A stretch of DNA of 64,000 nucleotides from Lunularia cruciata. Lineage: Eukaryota; Streptophyta; Marchantiopsida; Lunulariales; Lunulariaceae. Below the pieces are notes generated by a model that searched no databases, was not told where the DNA came from, and saw nothing but the letters and a program-made list of their open reading frames with translations. Shown here in pieces: positions 34,553 through 45,475 of this stretch. The position numbers and the translations under genes were made by a program. Positions within the stretch are counted from its first letter, which is position 1, and each line of letters starts with the position of its first letter. The stretch spans positions 47,737,665 through 47,801,664 of the forward strand of contig OX419757.1 of assembly GCA_948567375.1 (NCBI GenBank), written 5' to 3'.

Positions 34553-34989
34553 GCACTAAGGTTGCAACTGCTCATCAACTCAGCCGGCACTTCACATATA
34601 ATGTATCCAACAGCAGACAAGGCAACTCACCCTCCGAACCTCTTCATTCTCCTATGCCTTGTTTTGCAGATCAGATTCACTCCATTCAAACAGGCCAACC
34701 AACTTCAAATAATTTCTTGCCCTTGCTCCAGATGAGCTGATTCACTTTGAAATTCTCCTCCTCTTCTTCTTGACTTCGGGAGATATCCTTTGGCAACTTC
34801 TGCAGCAAATCCCCTTTAGACCTGCAAAAATTCTCTACTGTCTGAATCTCCTGTCCTCTTGCTTCCCTGCAAAATTTTGTTCTCTTCAACTTCTGCCCAA
34901 ACCCCTTCAAACTTGCAAAAATTTCTCTTCTGTCCAAGCACTTCCTCTCCTGCACATTATTCATTCCTTCGATAGAAAACCCTTTTTCT

Positions 34990-35390
34990 CCCCTGCACTT
35001 TCAAGCACTACCTGCAGCATTTTGAAAATCTTTCAGCCCTCAACACTCTCCTGCAAACTTCAAAATTCACCCCACTGGTCCTATCTCACAGCTCAGGCAT
35101 CTTGAAAATCCTTCCCCTGGTCCAAGCACAGCCTCCAGCATTTCAAAAATCTTTCAGCCCTAAGACTCTCCTGCAACTTTGAAAATTCACCCACTGGTCC
35201 AATCTCAAAACTCAGGCACCTCCAAAATCCTTCCCCTGGTCTAAGCACAGCCTCCAGCATTTCAAAAATCTTTCAGCCCTAAGACTCTCCTGCAAACTTT
35301 GAAAATTCACCCACTGGTCCTTTCTCAAACCTCAGGCATCTCTAAATCCTTCCCTTGGTCCTGTCTCAACAGAAGGCATCTCGAAATCTT
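34990..35390. repeat. E2 LTR lead-in repeats, about 120 bp period
   Basis: CTCCTGCAA-CTT..AAATTCACCC recurs near 35048, 35168 and 35287, giving a ~120-bp unit that contains words of the 81-bp repeat (GGCATCT, AAATCCTTC, TTTCAGCCCT). The partner LTR has the same lead-in at about 46545-46880. The 81-bp array may have grown from this older repeat. Confidence 0.6.
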
Positions 35391-37005
35391 TCAGCCCTGC
35401 AAGACTCCCCTCACATTTCAAAAATTCCTCTCCTGGTCCAAGCACAGCCCTAAGGCATCTCCAAAATCCTTCAGCCCTGCAAGACTCCCGTCACATTTCA
35501 AAAATTCCTCTCCTGATCCAAGCACAGCCCTAAGGCATCTCCAAAATCCTTCAGCCCTGCAAGACTCCCCTCACATTTCAAAAATTTCTCTCCTGATCCA
35601 AAACACAGCTCTAAGGCATCTCCAAAATCCTTCAGCCCTACAACACTCCCCTCACATTTAGAAAATTTCTCTCCAGGTCCAAAACACAGCCCTAAGGCAT
35701 CTCCAAAATCCTTCAGCCCTACAAGACTCCCCTCACATTTTGAAAATGTCTCTCCTGGTCCAAAACACAGCCCTAAGGCATCTCCAAAATCCTTCAGCCT
35801 TGCAAGACTCCCCTCACCTTTCGAAAATTCCTCTCCTGGTCCAAACACAGCCCTTAGGCATCTCCAAAATCCTTCAGCCTTGCAAGACTCCCCTCACATT
35901 TCAAAAATTTCTCCCCTGGTCCAAAACACAGCCGTAAGGCATCTCCAAAATCCTTCAGCCCTGCAAGACTCCCCTCACATTTCAAAATTTTCTCTCTTGG
36001 TCCAAAACTTAGCCCTAAGGCATCTCCAAAATCCTTCAGCCCTGCAAGACCCCCCTCACATTTTGAAAAGTCCTCTCCTGGTCCAAACACAGCCCTAAGG
36101 CATCTCCAAAATCCTTCAGCCCTACAAGACTCCCCTCACATTTCAAAAATTTCTCTCCTGGTCCAAAACACAGCCCTAAGGCATCTCCAAAATCCTTCAG
36201 CCCTGCAAGATTCCCCTCACATTTCAAAAATTTCTCTCTTGGTCCAAAGCACAGCCCTAAGGCATCTTCAAAATCCTTCAGCCCTATAAGACTCCCCTCA
36301 CATTTCAAAAATTTCTCTCTTGGTCCAAAACACAGCCCTAAGGCATCTCCAAAATCCTTCAGCCCTGCAAGACTCCCCTCACATTTCAAAAATTCCTCTC
36401 CTGGTCCAAACACAGCCCTAAGGCATCTCCAAAATCCTTCACCCCTGCAAGACTCCCCTCACATTTCAAAAATTTCTCTCCTGGTCCAAAAACAGCTGTA
36501 AGGCATCTCCAAAATCCTTCAGCCCTGCAAGACTCCCCTCACATTTCCAAAATTTGACTCTTGGTCCAAAACACAGCCCTAAGGCATCTCCAAAATCCTT
36601 CAGCCCTGCAAGACTCCCCTCATATTTCAAAAATTTCTCTCGTGGTCCAAAACACAGCCCTAAGGCATCTCCAAAATCCTTCAGCCCTGCAAGAGTCCCC
36701 TCACATTTCAAAAATTTCTCTCTTGGTGCAAAACACAGCCCTGAGGCATCTCCAAAATCCTTCAGCCTTGCAAGACTCCCCTCACATTTCGAAAATTTCT
36801 CTCCTGGTCCAAAACACAGCCCTAAGGCATCTCCAAAATCCTTCAGCCCTGCAAGACTCCCCTCACATTTCAAAAATTCCTCTCCTGGTCCAAACACAGC
36901 TGTAAGGCATCTCCAAAATCCTTCAGCCCTGCAAGACTCCCCTCACATTTCAAAAATTTCTCTCCTAGTCCAAAACACAGCCCTAAGGCATCTCAAAAAA
37001 AACTC
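35385..37005. repeat. 81-bp tandem array in E2 left LTR, about 20 units
   Basis: The unit contains CTCCAAAATCCTTCAGCCCT, GCAAGACTCCCCTCACATTT and TGGTCCAAAACACAGCCCTA. Most units are 81 bp, some 80 bp. Because 81 is 27 codons, open frames run through the array on both strands (for example a 286-codon frame at 36554-37414), but these encode only the repeat and are not taken as genes. Confidence 0.95.
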
Positions 37006-37652
37006 TCTCCTTCGTGGCCAAGCCTTTCTCTCAGAGAATTCTCCTTTTCCCCTTACCTGTCTGTTCAGGCCCTATTCTTCAAAAAAACCTCTTCCTTGCG
37101 TCACTTCTCTCCAAGCCCTTTCGATTCCCTTTCCTTCCTGTCCATGCTCTCCAAGCCTCTGCACAGCCAGGTATTTCCCTCAAAAATCTCCCCCTGCAGC
37201 CCTCTGTCCAAAACCCTTTCCACTCAAAAATCTCCACTTGCGAGCTGAGTTCCTTCACTGTCCTCTAACTTTTTCCTGCTGTTTTCCCTCAATTTTTCAT
37301 TGTCACAACTCCTCTAAAGCCTCCCAAGTATTTCCAACTCAAAGACTCCTTTTTGCTCCTCTTCTAAGGCAAATACTCCTTCATTCCAATAACATAAAAC
37401 AGAACCTGAGCTAGTGTAACCCAACATTATTTCTTGGCTCAAGCCACATTAAAAGACTCCTTGAGTTATTAACACCATAACTTTTCCCGGCTGCACAATA
37501 ATATAGGAAATATCTCCCGCAGCAAGGTAGCATAAAACTACACCTGAGACATATTGACATAAATCCATGTTCCGTACAACAACTAGAAGAAAAAATAAAA
37601 TTTATCACACCAAAAGCCTCAAGGGTACACGTGGGCTATTTTCCTGACGACA

Positions 37653-37666
37653 TTCACCCCCACCAA
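37653..37666 (-). other. E2 polypurine tract
   Basis: On the minus strand TTGGTGGGGGTGAA directly precedes the E2 3' LTR (left copy). Confidence 0.6.
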
Positions 37667-37713
37667 TCTTGTGCAGCCACCGGTCTGCACCAGCAAGTCC
37701 AGAGTGATCAATA

Positions 37714-38513
37714 TCAGCTTTCTTCAGTGGCATCTTCCAAATCACCTCTAGAGCCAAAGTCACAATCTCTTTCCTCCTCGGTTTGTAATTGCCTCTTGAA
37801 AAGTTTAACCCTTTTCCCTGCATATGGCAGATGATGTTCAGTACCATCTAGCTCTTGCACACTGTAGGTGGCATTCTCGTGAACTTTGGTAACAACAAAT
37901 GGGCCATGCCAACGGCGGGCAAACTTCTTGAGGGTAGAATGCTGTACGTCTAGACTATTATCAGAAATCAGCACCCGGTCCCCTTCACTAATAGGCATTG
38001 GTCGTAGTCGGTGAGTCTTGTCAAAGTATACTTTGTTCTTCAGCCGTGCTTCCTTCACCTTCTCGCGTGCCACTTGTATACTCTATGGTGTTAGGTTAAA
38101 GTGCTCGATTCTGAGCATTATCAATTCTTCTGTAGACACATTGTCCTCCCACTAAACAGTTATCCAACTAATGATGTCCTCTTCCATAGGCATAATAGGT
38201 AAGTGCCCTGATACTAGTTCAGCAGGCGGCATTCCAGTCACTGAGCTACAAGTTAACCTATCAGCCATAAGTGCTAAGGGCAGCAAATCAGGCCATCTGT
38301 AGGTCTCACCTTGGCAAGCCTTCACCAAAGCATTCACTATCGGCGGATGACCTTGCTCACTCTTACCAGTGGCTTCCGGATTGTAGGCAGTAGTCAGTTG
38401 CTTCCCTTGCATTCAACTCACCTTGATCTGCCCTCATCCGGTAGAAACATCCATGCTTGGCAATGATATCCTCTAAGACAAATTGACACACCTATTGGGT
38501 ATGTGAAGACAAT
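37714..38513 (-). pseudogene. E2 integrase, catalytic C-terminal half
   Basis: On the minus strand the segment 38412-38152 has KSEQGHPPIVNAL, fitting the third catalytic residue (Glu) region, and RWPDLLPLALMADRLT. The open stretch 38073-37714 has the integrase C-terminal module, with EGDRVLISDN and RWHGPFVVTKV. The ExGHxPIVxAL form recalls fungal Ty3 integrases rather than the xERTN/xEVxN forms usual in plants; this is from memory. It continues on the other side of the nested solo LTR A. Confidence 0.7.
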
Positions 38514-40429
38514 TGTGACAACTCGGAAAATATCACTTTTGTGGTAATCGGGTAAGTAAAGTTTGTTCCCGTAGAGATATAAGTCAAAAATGTCCAAATA
38601 CAAAGTCAAAGTAACAATTTAGTTCTTCTTGGTTACGTCTTTAATCTCTCAGGTAAAAAACCACACCCAGAAGAGAGTAACAAGCACTGACTTGCAGTCT
38701 TGTCACGAATTCACACTTCTTAATTACAACTCCATCAAACCTTTCCAAACAATCTTGATTGTGATGATTTAGGCTCTCCCGAAAACCGCACTTCACTGCA
38801 AAATGACTTTGCCTCAGAATTGTGTTCCACCCTTCCACTGAAGGCACAACTTCCTTGATCAAAATTGCTTCACATCAACTTTGCACTGCACTCACAAATG
38901 CAGAATACTACCAACACTACAATTCCTCTCAGATCTGTCAAGGCATTGCTTCGATTGCACTTCACTCAGGATCAAACACACAGAATGAAGATCAAGGCTG
39001 TGGAATCCAACATCCAACAAGCACACTGACTTGCACTTTGAATTTCTCCAAACACTCACAAACACAATTGCAAAGTTGATACTCGGAATCAAGCTCAAGC
39101 GACGAGCACTGCTTCACAGCACTTTGCTTTATCTTTTCTCAGAAATAATGAGCACTGAACAACATGATATTGCAAATGCCACTCTTAAATAGTGAATCAA
39201 TCGATAGTTCTAACAACTATACCTTTCTACAACAACTCTTCTAGCCTACAGATCCAAAATGACAATGTAACCTTTCATATCTGTCTATTCAAATCTCAAA
39301 TTGGTTACTAATCCGATCCGATGTCTACTTTGTCCTCGGCTTTCAAACCCAAACCAAAGTAATTTTACTTCCTACTACTCTAACCTCGGGTTTCACAACT
39401 CCTAATTCCTCCACTAATTCTAACATTTCTCCTTCTTGATATGAAATTCCTATCATAGTTAAGCCTTCTAAATCTCTATCTCCCGACCCACTCTTCTCTA
39501 AAGTGACAAATGTCAAATCCGAAGACACCTGCACTCCTATCTCTCTTACCTCGGGTCTAACTATTATCAATTCTTTTGCTAATTCTACTATATCCTCATC
39601 AAGAATTGTAATTGAAAGCATGGGTACACTATCTACACCTTCAATTTGTAACCCACTTTCCCCTAATCACTCATGTTACTAACCTGAAGACACTTACTAT
39701 TGGATCTTACACTTTGGATTTATTCACTACTGCTACTTCTCCTTCAATTTCTATTCCATCTTCAATCAAAACTGAAATTGAAGTCATATGTATTCTAACT
39801 ATCTTCTTTCTCTACTCTAACTTCCTTTGATCACTCCCGCAAAACTCCCAAAGTCACCTTTATTGCACTCCGAGGTCTGGCTACCTCTGATTTAGTCATC
39901 TTCATCTTGAGGCAAAGTCTAATGACCCAAAGTCATATAAACCCAAAGTCCAAAGTACGAAGTACGAAGTCCGAAGTCACATTGACCCGAAGACACTTTG
40001 ACCCAAAGTACATCTACTCTAGAAACTTCAAATGCTTGTAACTTCTTTTACAGACCTCTTAACTTTTTGATTTTGGTGACAATAGAAAGCCCTAAACAAG
40101 ATGCTTCCAACAAGATATAACACGCTTGATTTGGAGTTGTAATCATTGAGATATGGCCCCCGCAAGAATCCTGACTTGCAACTTCTATTTCTCCTTCGGC
40201 GTCTGTCCTCCTTAACGTCTGATCCAAGTTTTTCCCTCCTCTGACACAAAGTAAGCTTCTTCGGGTCTGATCCAAACCAAGCCCTTCTTCCTCTTACATG
40301 AAGTTGACTTCCTCGGATCTGATCAAATCACAAGTTTGCATTCATTTCTTCTCCATTTGCTTTCAATTTGGTTTCAGCAGTGCATTTCTTCTTCTAAACT
40401 CATCCAAAATGAAAAATGTGGGTACCACA
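38514..40429 (-). mobile_element. Solo LTR of family A, short form (antisense)
   Basis: It has the family A termini (TGTGGTACC start on the minus strand at 40429, TTGTCACA end at 38514) but is 1.9 kb instead of 3.6-3.8 kb. The flanks show a near-duplicate of ATTGTC, with two extra bases on one side. It lies in the E2 integrase region. Part of the LTR coding remnant is visible at about 39340-39900 on the minus strand (LAKELIIVRPEVREIGVQVS and neighbours), as is the R-U5-like segment 38514-39190. Confidence 0.75.
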
Positions 40430-40800
40430 ATGACAATGCTCTTCCTTCCACATAATTAGATAGATCTTCCCTAGCTAGTACTAGATATTTAGCTCCTCGG
40501 ACTCCTAAAGGCATATGAACCAAGTCCAAAACCCACTGAAAATGGAGGTTCAGCGGATAAGTAGGTTTCAAGCCATCTCTGTGCCTTACCTTGGAGTAGA
40601 TCTGACAGATTCACAAGTTTCCACATACCGCCGTACCTCTGTATAAATACCTGGCCACCAGTACAAACCCCGGATCCGCTTGTATGTACCCTGAACCCCA
40701 CGATGTCCGGTAGCATCCGCATCATGCGACTCCCGTAGCACTCTCTACTTTGTCTCCTCATCTCCCAACACTCTCAGTGGAACTCCAAAGCTGCCCTTTG
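40430..40800 (-). pseudogene. E2 integrase, N-terminal part
   Basis: The minus strand shows a zinc-binding HHCC-like region (GHRGVQGTYKRIRGLYWWPG, near 40710-40650) and the start of the catalytic core (VLDLVHMPLGVRGAKYLVLA, near 40540). It is followed directly by the nested solo LTR A. Confidence 0.6.
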
Positions 40801-40804
40801 GCCT

Positions 40805-41503
40805 TCACCAGAGATACCCGTCCCTCATCAAGAATTTTCCGGATCTCCTTCTAATCTTCTCAAACTCTTCCCTAGTCCATTCAGAGTTCTTCTCTAGAGA
40901 ACTAAGATACTTCCCAACCACCAGAAGATCATCCTTGTACAATTCTTCTCTAAAGGATAAGTTCAAGTCTAGCTCATGCACATCCACCATACAGTCATTT
41001 TCAGATCCTTTGTAACATGCTCTAAACAACATATCTACCACTAGATTGTCCTTCCCAGCTATGTACCTTAGCTCTTGATTAAACATCCAAATGAATGCTA
41101 TCCAACGCAACATGGCAATGTCTAGAGTGTCATAGTTGGCAACCATTCCAAGCTGCGGCAAGCAATCTGTCTCTAGAATGACATAGGCCCCTATTAAGCA
41201 GTTTCTATCCTGTCGTAGCGCTATCTTGGCACCCCACAATTCCCATTTGATTTGAGGGTACCTCCGCTGCTGTTCCGTGAAGATCCTTGCTCCAAACCTT
41301 GCTGCAAATCTGCTGCCATTCTTGTCATCTTGGCCCATAGCCCAACCAGCAGCGTAGGGGCTTGAGTCAACCGTAACTATAATTGGTCGCCCACAGCGGT
41401 AGTCAAGCGGGTGGAGCACAGGCGGGTTCTGCAGTGCTCCCTTCAGTTTTGCCATACCAACCAAATGTTTCGGTCTCCAGACAAACCTGATCCTTTTCCT
41501 CAA
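40805..41503 (-). pseudogene. E2 RNase H region
   Basis: An open stretch of 232 codons on the minus strand. IIVTVDSSPYAAGWAMGQDD marks the first strand and catalytic Asp. QIKWELWGAKIALR, VILETDCLPQLGM and AGKDNLVVDMLFRA mark the later RNase H blocks. RNase H removes the RNA template after reverse transcription. The DSSPYAAGW form departs from the DASxxAxG form usual in plant elements. Confidence 0.75.
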
Positions 41504-41545
41504 AAGCTGGTAGAGCGGTTATGCAACATGACCAAAGTGCGGAAT

Positions 41546-42800
41546 CTAGATACAATAGAAAATACATGCCCCTAAGAACCTTCTTACCTCTTGAACCGAG
41601 GAACAGTCCTTGATCTTCCCAATTATGTCCACCTTCTCCGGATTTGGCTTCCTCCCATATAAGCCACACAAGTGTCCCACCACAAGGATTTCTCCAAGTC
41701 CAAATGCTGACTTCTCCCCAGAGAGAGTCACCCCCACTTCCATCAACCTTTTCAGTATTGCTTCCACATCCTGAATATGATCCATGACAAACCTCCTAAT
41801 ACCTCCATCCATCAAAGTTTCATCCTTCTTGCTCTCTATGCAGCCCTTGACAGGTATATCATCTAGAAATGGACGGGTCTTCTCGGGGATAAAAGATTGC
41901 AGAATTTGATTCATAGCGCTTTGCATATGCGCCACAGAGTTAGTAGCCCCCATTAGGAGAGTACACATACGCATCAGTCCTAATGGTTTTCGCATCGTGG
42001 TTAGGTCTTGGCTCCCTTCAGCAAGCTGAAATTGATCATAGCCTGAGTACAAATCTCCTATAGAGTAGATTGCCCTCCCTACAAACTCCTCAGCAAACTC
42101 ATCCACAGCCGGTCCAACACCAAAATTCTGGATCGTTACCTTATTTGGCGGTTGCATGTCCTGTATGAACCGCAACTTACCATTCTTCTTCCGAACGGTA
42201 AACCAAAGATTTGAGTATGGTGTTTTTGAAGGTTCTAAAATCTTTGCCTGAACTTTCTCCTTCAGTAGTTCCTGTTAGCTGGGGCAGAAGCGCCTTTGGC
42301 ATTGGTATTGGTCTCAGATCCCACATTACATGCGCAACCGTGAAAATTATCATCGATGTGATTTCTTGAGGGTTCACACACCCAATCTCCTCAATCTTGA
42401 AAGCAAAAGCCTTCCCGCACTTCCCAATCATTTCCTTAAATGCACGGCGCTCAACTTCTATGAGCAATCCATCCCCTCCAACCGTAAGCTCATCCAAGGT
42501 CTCTTTAGTAAATGAATGACCAATATCCTTTTCCTGCCTCAGTTTCGGTTCCTCTCTAGTCCTACGCATCAAATCAGAAGCATCCAATGGCAATGGGATA
42601 GGTATAGGACAAACCTTTTTGTCCACTGTTTTGTACTTAGTGTCACATCTCACTTCATGAACCAACTTTGAAAGTGTTTCATGAAGCTCCTTTCCTATTT
42701 CAATCACGGATTCTCCTTTCTCCATTGCCCCGATTGCATTTCTGGACTGCCCTACCTTCTCCCCAATCCTCCAACAGTCCAATGATAGTCTCGCTATCAT
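41546..42800 (-). pseudogene. E2 reverse transcriptase region
   Basis: The open minus-strand stretch 42175-41546 has SIGDLYSGYDQFQLAEGSQD (first catalytic Asp), LGLMRMCTLLMGATNSVAHM, the FLDD box in RPFLDDIPVKGC, and VVGHLCGLYGRKPNPEKVD. The FLDD box and GATNSVAHMQ replace the Y/F-x-DD and FGL.NAPATFQ of the other elements here. The upstream stretch 42800-42177 is the protease-RT connection. From memory this style is closest to Ty3 elements of basidiomycete fungi. Confidence 0.75.
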
Positions 42801-43007
42801 CTATTTCCCTTGCTGTTTTCAGAACTCTCTCTTTCCCTTTCATTCTCTTCTGCAAAATTCCCGTGGTACTCCCTACATGTGCAAGGCAAATAGTTCTACC
42901 ACTCTGGATTCCCACATTGGTCCTATCAAAACAGTCCTCCTCACTGATCTCTTGCGGTGGAATGTAGCATAGGGCGCCTTGTCTCCCCACCTTCTCTGAC
43001 AAGACGC

Positions 43008-43475
43008 CTAGTGGAAACCCCACCTTCCTGTAGGCTTTTTTGGATCTCTTAACTCTCTCCTGTTCCTATCGCTGCCCGGCAACACAGTAGGGAATTGCAC
43101 TATTCTGGTCCCATTCTGACTTCTAACCTTTGCCACATGAGTCCCATCATTCAGAACTTTGCTCTCCATTCTAAACTGAGTAATGAAGGGCTGTCCTAGG
43201 ATCACTGAGTAGGGCAAGGTATCATGCACGAACACATTAATAGGCTCTACCACATTCCCTATCTTGATTTTGACATCCGAACAAGCTCCCCACAATGCAT
43301 TTCTGGTTCTATTCACTGAGTTTACCTTCCAATCAATGTCACGGTCCACCTTCCATTGCCCTTCATTGTAGACCGCCTTTGACATGAGATTGACCTCAGA
43401 TCCTAAATCAATCAGCGCTCTCACCGGTGCTTTCACTCCTTGCATCTCGATCTTGCACTCGCTGCAACTTCTCAC
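43008..43475 (-). CDS. E2 aspartic protease region
   Basis: An open stretch of 155 codons on the minus strand. Its active-site block is VRALIDLGSEVNLMSKAVYN and its C-terminal block YSVILGQPFITQFRMESKVL. LGQP takes the place of the LGRPW of plant Ty3/gypsy proteases. It lies between gag and RT, as expected. Which bases once formed the full polyprotein is not attempted here. Confidence 0.75.
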   Translation of the reverse strand: MRSCSECKIEMQGVKAPVRALIDLGSEVNLMSKAVYNEGQWKVDRDIDWKVNSVNRTRNALWGACSDVKIKIGNVVEPINVFVHDTLPYSVILGQPFITQFRMESKVLNDGTHVAKVRSQNGTRIVQFPTVLPGSDRNRRELRDPKKPTGRWGFH

Positions 43476-43493
43476 CCAAAAAGAGTCTTGAAC

Positions 43494-45370
43494 CTACTCT
43501 AACAAGGGTGCAAAAGACTTCTCATCCTCAAGAGCAACATCATAGACACGTGCTTCTCGGGTCTCATCCTCTGGTTTTTCCTGTTCAAGCTCAAGCCCAA
43601 AAGTTCCCACCTCTCCTTCAACCTCACTCCCGTCCTCGTACAGCAAGGATGTGTGCGGTCCTTCCTTGTAGAATCGTTTCTTCTTTGCCTTCACAAGGAT
43701 AAGGTCTTGCATATCCTTCCTCAAGCTACCAAAGAACTCTTTGTTTGTGAAACCCCTCACCTTTTGCTTCTAGAACTTTTTGGCAATCTCTTGCGGATCC
43801 AGTTCCATTTCTATGTCCCGGCTCAACAGCCAACCCGGCCCCTTCCTAGGAGATCTCTCTCCCTGCTTTTGGTTTGCTGCCCCTTTTGTGTCCATTCGTG
43901 ACTCTTCTCCAACGCCCAAATTCTGATCCTTGCTCTTTTGTGCATCGCTGAACTGCACCTCTTTCCTTCTAACCTGCCTCCTCTCTGGTTCCACTTGCTG
44001 TTGCTTTTCCCTTGTCTGCCCTTCACTATCTGCCCGTTGATCAGATTTTTGTTTCTCTTCCACCATAGCATCCCAAGTGGCATCTCTTCTGCAGTGATGG
44101 TAGTTATTACCACCGGCACATCCCACCCTAATTTCCTCCGGACCTGCTCTACTAGTCTCTTCTTCTCAACTTCTCCTAGGTCTGCACATTGCTTCACTTC
44201 ACTCATTGCACTATACACACTAGGCTCAAAGGCAACAACTACCACACTTACTTCACGTTTGCCCAAGTGTCTTTCTAGCAGAGCCTTCATCCCTCCCCTA
44301 TTACCGTTCAACGGTATTGGCTCCCCAGTATCATAGAAGGCTATCTTCTTCATCCCAGGTTCTCCAACAAACTTCACCCACTGTTTGCGTACTACTTCTG
44401 ATAGCTCTTGGCAGTCCCTTTTGGCATGACTCTTACTATCACACCACATGCACCCATAGGGTTGCCTCCTCTCTCCATCCGTCCTTGCAGTGCTACTCCC
44501 ACTCTGCAACTGGTCGACCTTGGTGGTTAGAATCTTCAACCCCTCCATCAGTCGTGAGATCTCATCCACTGCCCCTTCTTTGGGCATCTCACTCACTCGC
44601 TGTCCCTCCTTCCCTCTCCCGGACCCAACCACGTTACTCTGAATAGGCGCTTTGGCTATTGCTTCTTCATCCAGCTCTCTCTATCTCCGCCTGCGGCTTA
44701 CCCAGACAACCGCCTCTTCAATCTTTCCCCACTCTACCGCTCCCAACCGATCAGGTTGGAGCAAATCGAGTGCATACTCCAACTCATCCCGCAAACAACT
44801 ATCCGCAGTTCGCAGAAAGTAGTTAGACCTCTGTAGTCTAATGGCCTCAGCTTCACAAGCTAATAGATGCCCCAGTCTCTTGTTAAACTCTCTTAGGAGA
44901 TCTTGAGGGCCCAAGTTTTTACTCCTATTGTTCACCCAATCCAAGAACATGGCCTGGGTAACCCGATCTGCATCTTGCAGCAAGAATTCCTCCTTCATCA
45001 TCTAGGAGAACTCCTCCTATGTCTCCGCCCCTCTCACCAAGCCCTCAACCACCCTCTTGATTTTGAGCTCAGCCAACATAGGAAACCTAGCAATGGCAAT
45101 GTTCTCATCCAGATCATGAAGCTTAACCTCTCTCTAGTAGACCTTCAAGTACTTGGTCATGTCCTTCCCATCAAATTCCCCTTGCTGATCCACCACAGTG
45201 CGCAGACACTTCGTGACTTGTGAAGACTGCGCTTCCGCCTTGTCTTTTTCTTCGTCTTGATCCTTCATGGCTCTCATGGTTGCCATGAAAATCAGTGAGA
45301 TCTCATGTTCCCTTGTCATAGCTGCAGATGAAGCCTCTGGGCCCATCTCTACCTCAGCACAGCTCACTAC
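43494..45370 (-). pseudogene. E2 gag region
   Basis: Minus-strand open stretches at 45367-45134, 45001-44681, 44632-43823 and 43760-43494 carry a charged N-terminal part, a helical middle (QAMFLDWVNNRS, LLREFNKRLGHLLACEAEAI) and a CCHC knuckle (CMWCDSKSHAKRDC, near 44450). A Lys/Arg-rich tail follows. It is the first coding part after the presumed primer site, fitting gag. The core is not similar by eye to E1, E2b or E3 gag. Confidence 0.65.
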
Positions 45371-45454
45371 TGTCCACTTAGATCAGTCCAATCTGTCCTT
45401 GTTCCCTTCCCCAACTCCAACTAGTCGTAATGTCTAAGCACAAGCCTCAAGATT

Positions 45455-45471
45455 CCCCAGCATGGTTGCCA
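45455..45471 (-). other. E2 candidate primer-binding site
   Basis: On the minus strand TGGCAACCATGCTGGGG lies four bases after the 5' LTR end. It starts with TGG, as a tRNA 3' CCA complement would, but I cannot match it to a common plant tRNA from memory. Confidence 0.45.
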
Positions 45472-45475
45472 CTTA

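Larger units (their letters stand above)
26163..37652 (-). mobile_element. E2 3' LTR (left), split by E2b
   Basis: Own sequence is 26163-26736 and 34553-37652; E2b fills the gap with a GCAC duplication. It aligns along its length with 45476-49481. Composition on the plus strand is pyrimidine-rich, with an 81-bp tandem array at 35385-37005. The LTR length (about 3.7 kb without E2b) is shorter than the partner mainly because of fewer array units. Confidence 0.85.

Noticed and set aside
36554-37414. 286-codon open frame as a host repeat protein
   Set aside because: It runs through the 81-bp array and its flank; the same array is open on the opposite strand and recurs in the partner LTR, so it reflects repeat composition.
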